Origin: Marinilabiliaceae bacterium
Lineage (GTDB): Bacteria; Bacteroidota; Bacteroidia; Bacteroidales; Marinilabiliaceae
Direction of reading: 5' to 3'
Assembly (NCBI GenBank): GCA_027010905.1
Contig: JALVBA010000308.1
Location: forward strand, 1 to 18,878
Length of the DNA: 18,878 nt
Below the pieces are notes generated by a model, which ran no database searches, had not been told where the DNA came from, and saw nothing but the letters and a program-made list of their open reading frames with translations. Below, in pieces: positions 7,275 through 14,515 of this stretch. The translations under genes and the position numbers were made by a program. Positions within the stretch are counted from its first letter, which is position 1. The number at the start of each line of letters is the position of its first letter.

Positions 7275-7805
7275 CTATAATATAATTGCACTGGCCATTC
7301 CTCCAAGCTTAGAACTTATCTGGAGTCCGAATTTGGATGCGTTTGCTTTATGAATCTCAAATTTTAATTTATTATCTTTTATTACAAAGTTAATCATTGA
7401 TCCAAACTTAGTTGCTCCATTTTTTTCGGAGACGATTAAGGTGTTTTTCCCACCAATCTTATCCACAATAGTAGACGCATACTTTAAAAGATTAACATAT
7501 TGAGACAGGAAAAGCACCTGACAATCGGTAATGTCATTAAGCGATCGGAACTCCTTGATGATAATATTTTGGAATCCAAATTTTTTACCTTTTGATAAGC
7601 TCCTTAACCACTCTGCAACTTCGTTGCTTTTTACAACTCCAATTACAAAATCACCTTGTTTAGTTTCTTCAGGCCAACCAATATAACGCATAAAACTTAA
7701 AGTAAATACCGATTTGTATTTGGGAACCTGATACTGTCCCTGAACCTGGCCAAAAATTGAAATTGGCAATAGGAGAATGCTAACTAGGAAGATGAACTTT
7801 TTCAT
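7275..7805 (-). CDS. YfiR-like (DUF4154) exported protein, first tandem copy
   Basis: A 176-residue protein with a signal peptide (MKKFIFLVSILLLPISIFGQ) and a mature YfiR/DUF4154-like domain: YKSVFTLSFMRYIGW, DFVIGVVKSNE, SLSKGKKFGFQNI, CQVLFLSQ, NTLIVSEKNGATKFGS and KLKFEIHKANASKFGLQISS. It is a close paralogue of the gene at 6483-6995, the mature parts being roughly two-thirds identical by eye. The ATG at 7805 is preferred because it begins the signal peptide. The reading frame stays open to 7907, but the extra residues are charged and polar, precede the signal peptide, and would overlap the likely promoter. The gene is divergent from the chorismatase-like gene at 7994. Its product is presumably periplasmic. 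A link to the receptor two genes downstream is inferred from position and duplication only. Confidence 0.8.
   Translation of the reverse strand: MKKFIFLVSILLLPISIFGQVQGQYQVPKYKSVFTLSFMRYIGWPEETKQGDFVIGVVKSNEVAEWLRSLSKGKKFGFQNIIIKEFRSLNDITDCQVLFLSQYVNLLKYASTIVDKIGGKNTLIVSEKNGATKFGSMINFVIKDNKLKFEIHKANASKFGLQISSKLGGMASAIIL
7354..7394. repeat. 41-bp exact repeat, copy 2 (within yfiR-like gene)
   Basis: Identical to 6562-6602 at an offset of 792 bases. Its retention at the DNA level suggests that the gene duplication is fairly recent or has undergone gene conversion. Confidence 0.9.
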
Positions 7806-7904
7806 AATAAAATATTTTGTTATGTTTGTTAATGAGAGTTTAGGGATATTACGGTATTGTGATTCATTTGTTACCTTTTTTGTTAGATTTTTAAAAAAAC
7901 AGAG

Positions 7905-7935
7905 CAAATAGAGGTAGGCAACTATTTAGTTTCAA
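7905..7935 (-). promoter_or_regulatory. Candidate promoter for the minus-strand yfiR-like gene
   Basis: On the minus strand a TTG at 7935-7933 is followed, 20 bases later, by TCTATTTG at 7912-7905. This resembles the Bacteroidota -33 (TTG) and -7 (TAnnTTTG) elements with one mismatch in the -7 box and a normal spacing. Transcription would begin near 7900, about 95 bases ahead of the start codon at 7805. It overlaps the plus-strand candidate, so the two directions may compete. Confidence 0.25.
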
Positions 7936-7944
7936 TAAAATTCA

Positions 7945-7952
7945 TAATTTTG
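7945..7952 (+). promoter_or_regulatory. Candidate -7 element (TAATTTTG) for the plus-strand genes
   Basis: TAATTTTG matches the Bacteroidota TAnnTTTG -7 consensus exactly and lies 42 bases ahead of the ATG at 7994. No clear TTG -33 element is found at the expected distance (around 7922-7926), so support is partial. It would drive the chorismatase-like gene and possibly the exporter behind it. Confidence 0.35.
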
Positions 7953-7993
7953 CCAATTCATTATTTGAGTTTGTATTGAGAAGTCTTTTATAT

Positions 7994-9169
7994 ATGGATG
8001 TTATCGTTGTTGATGAACAGTTTGTGGGTTCATTAGAGAGTGAGGTAGAACAGTCATTATTAGCATTAACGCAAAATATTAGTGCGAGGGGTCAAAGAAT
8101 TAAGGATGTTGTTAAACTTAATATTTTTGTTAAGGTTGATGACGGCAATGAGTTTCTAGAGATTAAGGAGGAGGTTGTAAGTAATATTAAAGCTGTTTTT
8201 AAAGGTAGTGTCCCTGCTTATACTATTATTGGGCAGCCTCCGTTGTCAGGTAATGATATTTTGGTTGAGGGTTACATCTTAAAAGAGGGAACTGACGCAA
8301 AAATTGAGAGGTACAAACTTAACAAGCACCCTTATGTTGTTGTTTCGTACAATAATGGCAAGCTTAGGGAGGTCTATTCAGGAGGTGTTTCGGTAAATAA
8401 ATCCAGAGATTTCATTTTTGATTGTCAAAATGCATTCGACTTTGTTGAGCAGCTTTTGATGAAAGAGGATATGGACTTTGGCCATATAGTGCGTCAATGG
8501 AACTATATTCCGTCAATTCTATCAGTAAATAAGTTTGAGAAACGCTCTTTGCAGAATTATCAAATCTTTAACGATATCAGGGCACTCTACTATAATCCTG
8601 AGACATTCAAAAATGGTTTCCCTGCTGCTACCGATATTGGGGCTAGTTTTGGAAGTGTAACAATTGATTTTATTGCGGTTTACAGTGAAGACGAAATGGC
8701 TGTGATTCCAATCAAAAGCCCGGTACAACAAAATGCGTATAGTTACTCCGAAAAGGTTTTGCAGGGGGAGGCATTGTCTCGTGAGAGGGGTAAAAACCCT
8801 CCACTGTTTGAGAGAGGGAAGCAGGTTAGCTACACCGACAAGAATTATATTTTTATTAGTGGTACAGCATCAATCATGGGTGAAAAAACAATATCAGTTG
8901 GTGATGTGAAGGAGCAGACTAAAATAACTATTGACAATATTAAGGAGCTCACTGTAAAGAAAAACATGGATAGCATAGGTGTTGCCGGCGATGATTCACC
9001 ACTATATGATTATGTTAAAGTATACATAAAGAACAGGGATGACTTTAATGCTGTAAAAGAGATTGTTGAGCAGCAAATGAAAGTAAAAGATATTGTGTAT
9101 GTTGAGGCGGACATTTGCCGTAACAACCTGCTTGTTGAGTTAGAGGCAGACATAGCGATGAAAAAATAG
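7994..9169 (+). CDS. Chorismatase-like protein with three RidA/YjgF-type modules
   Basis: A 391-residue soluble protein. Residues about 13-97 read like a RidA/YjgF domain (ALTQNISARGQRIKDVVKLNIFV, then VPAYTIIG and LVEGYI). The rest resembles the FkbO/Hyg5/XanB2 chorismatase family, which also has the YjgF fold and converts chorismate into hydroxybenzoates: VRQWNYIPSI (167-176), NYQIFNDIRA (188-197), GFPAATDIGAS (208-218), SPVQQNAYSY (242-251), FISGTASIMGE (287-297), GDVKEQT (303-309) and a C-terminal LLVELEAD with E382, possibly the catalytic glutamate. The substrate-binding arginine of RidA (PAR motif) is absent from all modules. The ATG at 7994 is preferred; a TTG at 7976 would add six residues. 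An exporter gene follows after 105 bases. True chorismatase activity, another chorismate-related reaction and a non-enzymatic role all remain possible. The family placement is from remembered motifs. Confidence 0.65.
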   Translation: MDVIVVDEQFVGSLESEVEQSLLALTQNISARGQRIKDVVKLNIFVKVDDGNEFLEIKEEVVSNIKAVFKGSVPAYTIIGQPPLSGNDILVEGYILKEGTDAKIERYKLNKHPYVVVSYNNGKLREVYSGGVSVNKSRDFIFDCQNAFDFVEQLLMKEDMDFGHIVRQWNYIPSILSVNKFEKRSLQNYQIFNDIRALYYNPETFKNGFPAATDIGASFGSVTIDFIAVYSEDEMAVIPIKSPVQQNAYSYSEKVLQGEALSRERGKNPPLFERGKQVSYTDKNYIFISGTASIMGEKTISVGDVKEQTKITIDNIKELTVKKNMDSIGVAGDDSPLYDYVKVYIKNRDDFNAVKEIVEQQMKVKDIVYVEADICRNNLLVELEADIAMKK

Positions 9170-9274
9170 CTCATTACAATGTTATAGCAATTAACACTTA
9201 TTAATAGTTACACCTTAGTTCTTTTCCATTTTTATTTTAATTTCGCTAAGCTTTTTTAAATCAATATTGAGATT

Positions 9275-11674
9275 ATGTGGACCGGCATAGCACGGATAAT
9301 TCTAAAAAACAGAATTCTGATTCTGATTGTACTTTTACTGTTTACCATTTTTATGGGCTACAATGCCAGTAATATTCAGATGTCCTATCAGTATGCACCA
9401 CTGCTTTCTAAGGATGATCCGGTGTATATAGAGTACCAATCATTTTTAGAACATTTTGGTAACGAGGGAAATCTTTTAGTTGTTGGAGTGAAAGATGATG
9501 ACTTTTTTACTGTGTCCCACTTCAACTATTGGAGCGACTTTACAAATAATCTGAAAAAGATTGACGGAGTTAAATCGGTGTTTTCTGTAAGCCAGTCGTA
9601 CCGGTTAGTAAAAAACAGGAAGGAGAAGAAGTTTGAGGTTCGGCCGGTTTTTCCTGAGAGAGTGAGCTATCAAACAGATTTGGATTCATTGAGTAATGCT
9701 TTCAGGCATCTACCGTTTTATAAAAATATAATCTATAATCCTGATAAGGATGTTTACATGATGGCTATAACTCTTGACGATAAGATTCTTCACAGCCAGA
9801 AACGGGTTGAGCTGGTTAGGTTGATTGAGGATGCAGGTGCCACTTATGAAAAAAACACAGGTAATAAACTACACTATTCGGGACTTCCCTATATACGTAT
9901 CGTTACTGCCGAGATGATAAAGGGTGAGCTGAATATGTTTATATTTTTGGCTCTGGGGGTCACTGCTCTGATTATTTTGCTATTCTTCAGTTCATTTAAG
10001 GTGATGTTCTCCTCAATGCTGGTTGTTGGAGTCGCTGTGATTTGGGCTCTTGGGGTACAGTCGCTATTTGGTTATAAGATAACGATATTAACAGGAATGA
10101 TTCCGCCACTAATAATTGTTATTGGTATTCCAAATGTTGTATTTCTACTCAATAAGTATCATCAGGAATACAGGATACACAATAACAAGATAAAGTCGTT
10201 GCAACGTATGATCAGAAAAATTGGGAATGCCACATTCTTGACAAACCTCACTACAGCATCGGGATTTGCCACATTTGTTTTTACCAGTAGTAAGATTCTT
10301 GTGGAGTTTGGTATTGTTGCCTCCATAAATATTATTGTTGTTTTCTTCTTGTCGATACTTCTCATCCCTATCATATTCAGTTTCCTCGACGGCCCAAAGG
10401 AGAAACATATTAAACATCTTGATAATAAAATCATGGTGGGAATTGTTGACAGGCTGGTAAAGATTTCATTAAATCACCGCACCGTAGTCTATTCAATCAC
10501 AGGAGTTACATTGCTTCTGGGAATAGTTGGCATAACTAAAATAAAGACTACAGGTTACATGTTGGATGATATACCTCACCATAATCCTCTTTATATTGAT
10601 TTGAAGTTTTTTGAAGATAACTTCAACGGTATGATGCCATTGGAGATTGTTATTGATACAAAGAAGCCAAATGGAGCTATCCACTCCTCAACATTGCGAA
10701 AGATGGATAAATTGCAGAAAGAACTGGCTGATTATGACGAAATATCAGCTCCATTATCATTGGTTGAGGTGGTGAAATTTGCCAGACAAGCCTTTTATAA
10801 TGGCAAAGAGAAGTATTACGGGGTGCCAGGAAATCAGGAGCGTAATTTCATTCTTTCGTATGTAGGAAAGATGAAAGGAGACCAATCTGATATTGTATCC
10901 TCATTTGTTGACTCAACAAAGCAGAAAACACGAATTAGTTACAGGGTTGAAGATATTGGGTCAACTCAAATGGAAGAGTTAGATCAAAAAATAAGAGCTT
11001 CAATAGATTCGGTGTTTTCACCAAAGAGATATATCACTTCGGTTACAGGCTCCAGTGTTGTGTTTTTTAAAGGGACAAACTATCTTATACGAAACCTTTT
11101 CACAAGTTTGTTGCTTGCCATTTTGCTTATTGCCTCTTTCATGGCATGGATGTTCTCGTCTAAGCGGATGGTTATCGTTTCGCTAATACCAAACCTGATA
11201 CCCTTAATAATGACTGCTGCCCTGATGGGATATTTTGGTATTTCAATTAAACCGTCAACAATTCTTGTTTTTAGTATTGCTTTCGGAATATCAGTTGATG
11301 ATACTATTCATTTTCTTGCTAAATACCGCTTAGAACTTGAGGAGACAAATTGGAGTATTAGAGCTGCTGTTGTATTAGCTCTTAAAGAGACAGGGGTGAG
11401 TATGATTTACACCTCGATAATTCTATTTTTTGGGTTTGGAGTGTTTAGTGTATCTGATTTTGGTGGCACTGTAGCTTTGGGGATTTTGATAGCAATAACA
11501 CTACTGTTTGCACTCTTTTCAAACCTTATTTTGTTACCTTCTCTGTTACTTACTCTTGAGAAGTATATTACAAACGCATCATTTAAAGAGCCGTTGTTAC
11601 AAATATATGATGAAGATGAGGATATTGAGTTGGATGATTTAAGAATAGAAAAAACAGATTCTGAAAATAATTAA
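9275..11674 (+). CDS. RND/MMPL-superfamily transporter (predicted lipid or small-molecule exporter)
   Basis: A 799-residue inner-membrane protein of the RND superfamily, in the predicted-exporter group related to MMPL and HpnN. It has the duplicated architecture: TM1 (about 10-28), a large periplasmic loop (to about 220), TM2-6 (about 221-370), TM7 (about 395-415), a second periplasmic loop, and TM8-12 (about 605-770), followed by an acidic tail. The proton-relay motif is clear in TM10, GISVDDTIHF with D675 and D676. The matching place in TM4 reads GIPNVVFL (284-291) and lacks acidic residues, so coupling may rest on the second half only. The upstream 105-base gap shows no convincing promoter or terminator, so transcription from the chorismatase-like gene is plausible. 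The prenyl synthase follows within 15 bases. The substrate is unknown; hopanoid- or polyene-like lipids are known for relatives. Confidence 0.9.
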   Translation: MWTGIARIILKNRILILIVLLLFTIFMGYNASNIQMSYQYAPLLSKDDPVYIEYQSFLEHFGNEGNLLVVGVKDDDFFTVSHFNYWSDFTNNLKKIDGVKSVFSVSQSYRLVKNRKEKKFEVRPVFPERVSYQTDLDSLSNAFRHLPFYKNIIYNPDKDVYMMAITLDDKILHSQKRVELVRLIEDAGATYEKNTGNKLHYSGLPYIRIVTAEMIKGELNMFIFLALGVTALIILLFFSSFKVMFSSMLVVGVAVIWALGVQSLFGYKITILTGMIPPLIIVIGIPNVVFLLNKYHQEYRIHNNKIKSLQRMIRKIGNATFLTNLTTASGFATFVFTSSKILVEFGIVASINIIVVFFLSILLIPIIFSFLDGPKEKHIKHLDNKIMVGIVDRLVKISLNHRTVVYSITGVTLLLGIVGITKIKTTGYMLDDIPHHNPLYIDLKFFEDNFNGMMPLEIVIDTKKPNGAIHSSTLRKMDKLQKELADYDEISAPLSLVEVVKFARQAFYNGKEKYYGVPGNQERNFILSYVGKMKGDQSDIVSSFVDSTKQKTRISYRVEDIGSTQMEELDQKIRASIDSVFSPKRYITSVTGSSVVFFKGTNYLIRNLFTSLLLAILLIASFMAWMFSSKRMVIVSLIPNLIPLIMTAALMGYFGISIKPSTILVFSIAFGISVDDTIHFLAKYRLELEETNWSIRAAVVLALKETGVSMIYTSIILFFGFGVFSVSDFGGTVALGILIAITLLFALFSNLILLPSLLLTLEKYITNASFKEPLLQIYDEDEDIELDDLRIEKTDSENN

Positions 11675-11688
11675 AATTAAATGTGAAG

Positions 11689-12669
11689 ATGTATTCGCTA
11701 AAAGAGCTTCAGAGAGTGGTAGGAGAGGAGATAGATAACCTTCGTGTAGGGGATGAGCCTGACGGACTGTATGAGCCTATACACTACGTTTTGGCTATTG
11801 GGGGAAAGCGTGTTCGTCCGGCGTTGTGTCTGTTGGCGTATCAGCTTTTCAACACAAAAGATCTTTCACACGAGATTATATACCCGGCTTTAGGTCTCGA
11901 AGTTTTTCATAACTTTACTCTGTTGCATGACGATGTGATGGACTCGGCTGATATCCGTCGGAATCAGCCAACGGTTCATGCGAAGTGGGATGCTAATACC
12001 GCTATTCTTTCGGGGGATGCAATGATGATTAAAGCGTACCAGTACATGTCGATGTGCCCCAAAGAGAGTCTGCCAGAAGTGATGGGGGAGTTTAATAAGC
12101 TTGCATTGGGCGTTTGTGAAGGGCAGCAGTATGACATGGATTTTGAGCACCGCAATGATGTTACTGTGGATGAATATCTGGAGATGATACGGTTGAAAAC
12201 ATCAGTGTTGATTGCCGGTAGCCTTAAGATAGGTGCAATTATAGGAGGAGCATCGTCAGAGGCGACAAACCTGCTTTACGAGTTTGGTGAAAATATTGGA
12301 ATAGCTTTTCAGCTTCAGGACGACTATCTGGATGTTTATGGAGATGTGGCCACTTTCGGCAAGAGAATTGGTGGAGATATTGTAAATAATAAAAAAACAT
12401 TCCTTCTTCTTAAGGCTCTGCAAAAAGCTGAAGGTTCATTGCTGGAGGAGTTGGAAATATGGCTCAATACCACAGAGTTAAATAACTCTGAAAAGATTGA
12501 AGCTGTGAGAGTAATCTACGATAAGCTTAGTATCAGAGAGCTTTCGCAGAGCTTAATGAATGAATATTTTAATAAGGCTATAGGTGCTCTTGAAACAATT
12601 AATGTAGAGAGGGGTTTAAAAGAGGACTTAAAGAATTTTGCTATTAATTTAATTGACAGAGCCAGATAG
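11689..12669 (+). CDS. Polyprenyl diphosphate synthase (probably short chain, FPP/GGPP type)
   Basis: A 326-residue trans-isoprenyl diphosphate synthase that condenses isopentenyl diphosphate with an allylic diphosphate. The first aspartate-rich motif is LLHDDVMDSADIRR (D81, D82, D85) and the second is FQLQDDYLD (D211, D212, D215). The GGKRVRP motif near residue 35 and KKTFLL after the second motif are also present. A bulky Phe76 sits five residues before the first motif, without an insertion in it, which in known enzymes limits chain growth; I therefore favour a C15-C20 product over a long quinone side chain, with moderate certainty. The ATG at 11689 is preferred over a GTG two codons upstream. 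It is 14 bases after the exporter stop and 43 bases before atpD, so it could belong to either unit. The role could be in quinone, carotenoid or cell-wall carrier precursors. Confidence 0.92.
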   Translation: MYSLKELQRVVGEEIDNLRVGDEPDGLYEPIHYVLAIGGKRVRPALCLLAYQLFNTKDLSHEIIYPALGLEVFHNFTLLHDDVMDSADIRRNQPTVHAKWDANTAILSGDAMMIKAYQYMSMCPKESLPEVMGEFNKLALGVCEGQQYDMDFEHRNDVTVDEYLEMIRLKTSVLIAGSLKIGAIIGGASSEATNLLYEFGENIGIAFQLQDDYLDVYGDVATFGKRIGGDIVNNKKTFLLLKALQKAEGSLLEELEIWLNTTELNNSEKIEAVRVIYDKLSIRELSQSLMNEYFNKAIGALETINVERGLKEDLKNFAINLIDRAR

Positions 12670-12712
12670 GTAAATATTTTTTTGTATCTTTTGGCATATT
12701 TTGTTTTACACT

Positions 12713-14230
12713 ATGGAAAATATTACAGGAAAAATTATACAGATTGTTGGTCCAGTTATTGACGCAAGCTTTGATCTTATTGAGGATCAGGAGTTACCGA
12801 AGATTCTGGATGCATTGGAAATTACCCGTGAAAATGGAGATACCCTCATTGTAGAGTGTCAGCAACATATAGGGGAAAGTACTATCAGATGTATCTCGAT
12901 GGACTCTACTGACGGATTGACTCGCGGCATGGATGTGAGACATACTGGCTCTCCAATAACAATGCCTAAGGGAGATCTTGTAAAAGGTAGATTGCTCAAT
13001 GTTATTGGTGACTGTATCGACGGGATGGAGAACGTTACTCGTGAAGGGGGGCTTCCTATTCATCGTGATGCTCCCGATTTTGATCAGCTATCCACCGAAT
13101 CAGAAATACTTTATACCGGAATTAAGGTTATTGATCTTATTGAGCCCTATGCAAAAGGTGGAAAGATTGGTCTTTTTGGAGGAGCCGGTGTTGGTAAAAC
13201 AGTTTTGATTCAGGAGCTAATCAACAATATTGCAAAAGGACACGATGGGCTTTCGGTATTTGCAGGGGTTGGAGAACGAACTCGTGAAGGTAACGATCTC
13301 CTGCGTGAGATGATAGAGTCAGGGATTGTTGATTATGGCGAAGATTTCAAGAAATCGATGGAAGAGGGGAGCTGGGATTTAAGTAAAGTGGATAAAAAAG
13401 CATTGGCTGAAAAATCTCAGGTTACGATGGTGTTTGGGCAGATGAACGAACCTCCAGGAGCCCGCGCTCGTGTTGCGCTTTCAGGATTAACTGTTGCCGA
13501 GAGTCTCAGAGATGGAGACGGCAAAGAAGCCGGAAGAGATATACTGCTGTTTATTGATAATATTTTTCGTTTTACTCAAGCCGGATCTGAGGTGTCTGCC
13601 CTTTTGGGTCGTATGCCTTCAGCGGTAGGATATCAGCCTACACTCGCTTCGGAGATGGGTGACTTGCAGGAGCGTATTACCTCTACCAAGCATGGTTCCA
13701 TAACATCTGTGCAGGCTGTATATGTGCCAGCTGATGACCTTACTGATCCTGCGCCTGCTACAACATTTGCTCACCTTGACGCAACAACAGTGTTAAGTCG
13801 TAAGATTGCCTCGCTGGGTATCTATCCTGCTGTTGACCCACTTGATTCAACATCGCGAATCTTAACACCCGATATTGTTGGGGAGGATCATTACAAAACT
13901 ACACAGGAGGTTATTCAAATTTTGCAACGATATAAGGAGCTTCAGGATATAATTGCTATACTGGGGATGGAGGAGCTTTCGGAAGACGATAAACTTGTTG
14001 TTCACCGTGCCCGAAGGGTTCAACGATTTTTGTCTCAACCATTTTTTGTTGCTGAGCAGTTTACCGGACTTACAGGTGAATTTGTAAGTATTGAAGATAC
14101 CATAAAAGGGTTTAAGATGATTATGGGCGGTGAGGTGGATAAATATCCTGAGGCTGCGTTTAACCTTGTAGGTACTATTGAGCAGGCTATCGAAAAGGGA
14201 GAGAAACTACTTAAACAAGCTAAAAGTTAA
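12713..14230 (+). CDS. atpD: F1 ATP synthase subunit beta
   Basis: A 505-residue catalytic subunit of F-type ATP synthase. The Walker A loop is GGAGVGKT at 156-163 (K162). GERTREGNDLL, DNIFRFTQAGSE, a GYQPTLASEMG segment and LTDPAPATTFAHLDATTVLSR follow, and the DELSEED-like lever appears as EELSEDD at 420-426. It is longer than the E. coli subunit because of an insertion around YGEDFKKSMEEGSW (about 200-240), which I recognise from Bacteroidota and Chlorobi proteins. The ATG at 12713 is preferred; a TTG at 12701 would add four residues. A TATCTTTTG sequence at 12685-12693 resembles a -7 element with one extra T, but no -33 element fits, so a separate promoter is uncertain. Only atpD and atpC are present here; the other ATP synthase genes must be elsewhere. 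Confidence 0.99.
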   Translation: MENITGKIIQIVGPVIDASFDLIEDQELPKILDALEITRENGDTLIVECQQHIGESTIRCISMDSTDGLTRGMDVRHTGSPITMPKGDLVKGRLLNVIGDCIDGMENVTREGGLPIHRDAPDFDQLSTESEILYTGIKVIDLIEPYAKGGKIGLFGGAGVGKTVLIQELINNIAKGHDGLSVFAGVGERTREGNDLLREMIESGIVDYGEDFKKSMEEGSWDLSKVDKKALAEKSQVTMVFGQMNEPPGARARVALSGLTVAESLRDGDGKEAGRDILLFIDNIFRFTQAGSEVSALLGRMPSAVGYQPTLASEMGDLQERITSTKHGSITSVQAVYVPADDLTDPAPATTFAHLDATTVLSRKIASLGIYPAVDPLDSTSRILTPDIVGEDHYKTTQEVIQILQRYKELQDIIAILGMEELSEDDKLVVHRARRVQRFLSQPFFVAEQFTGLTGEFVSIEDTIKGFKMIMGGEVDKYPEAAFNLVGTIEQAIEKGEKLLKQAKS

Positions 14231-14254
14231 TTGTTAGCATTAATTCATTAATCA

Positions 14255-14515
14255 ATGAAACACGATGACCTTTATCTCGAAATAGTTACTCCCGATAGAA
14301 TTATCTATGATGGGACTGTGGGATTAATAGATATTCCCGGAGAGAACGGGGCATTTACCATTCTCAGACATCACGCACCAATAATTGCATCATTAAGCAA
14401 AGGGGTAATCAGAATTATTGGCAAAACCGGTAGCGAAGAGGAGATCAAATGTGATGGTGGGGTTGTAGAGTGTCAGGATAACAAAGTGACTATTCTTATC
14501 AGTGGAATAGTTTAA
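14255..14515 (+). CDS. atpC: F1 ATP synthase subunit epsilon, short form
   Basis: An 86-residue epsilon subunit consisting only of the N-terminal beta-sandwich domain (LEIVTPDRIIYDG, GENGAFTILRHHAPIIASLSKG, CDGGVVECQDNKVTILI). The C-terminal helical hairpin, which makes the E. coli protein about 139 residues and inhibits ATP hydrolysis, is missing. The stop codon is clean and there is no sign of a frameshift, so this is the natural length; short epsilon subunits are known in this phylum. It starts 24 bases after atpD, in the usual atpDC pair. Its last 17 bases overlap the 3' end of the convergent glycosyltransferase gene. Confidence 0.95.
   Translation: MKHDDLYLEIVTPDRIIYDGTVGLIDIPGENGAFTILRHHAPIIASLSKGVIRIIGKTGSEEEIKCDGGVVECQDNKVTILISGIV

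Noticed and set aside
6483..7805. A YfiBNR-type cyclic-di-GMP system
   Set aside because: There is no GGDEF diguanylate cyclase or OmpA-like YfiB partner in the window; only the YfiR-like component is present.
7806..7907. Extended N-terminus for the first yfiR-like gene (start at 7907)
   Set aside because: The added 34 residues precede a complete signal peptide and would overlap the likely promoter. The ATG at 7805 matches the paralogue.
12685..12693. TATCTTTTG as an atpD promoter
   Set aside because: It has one base too many for the TAnnTTTG element, and no TTG lies at the right distance upstream. It is mentioned under atpD but not called as a site.
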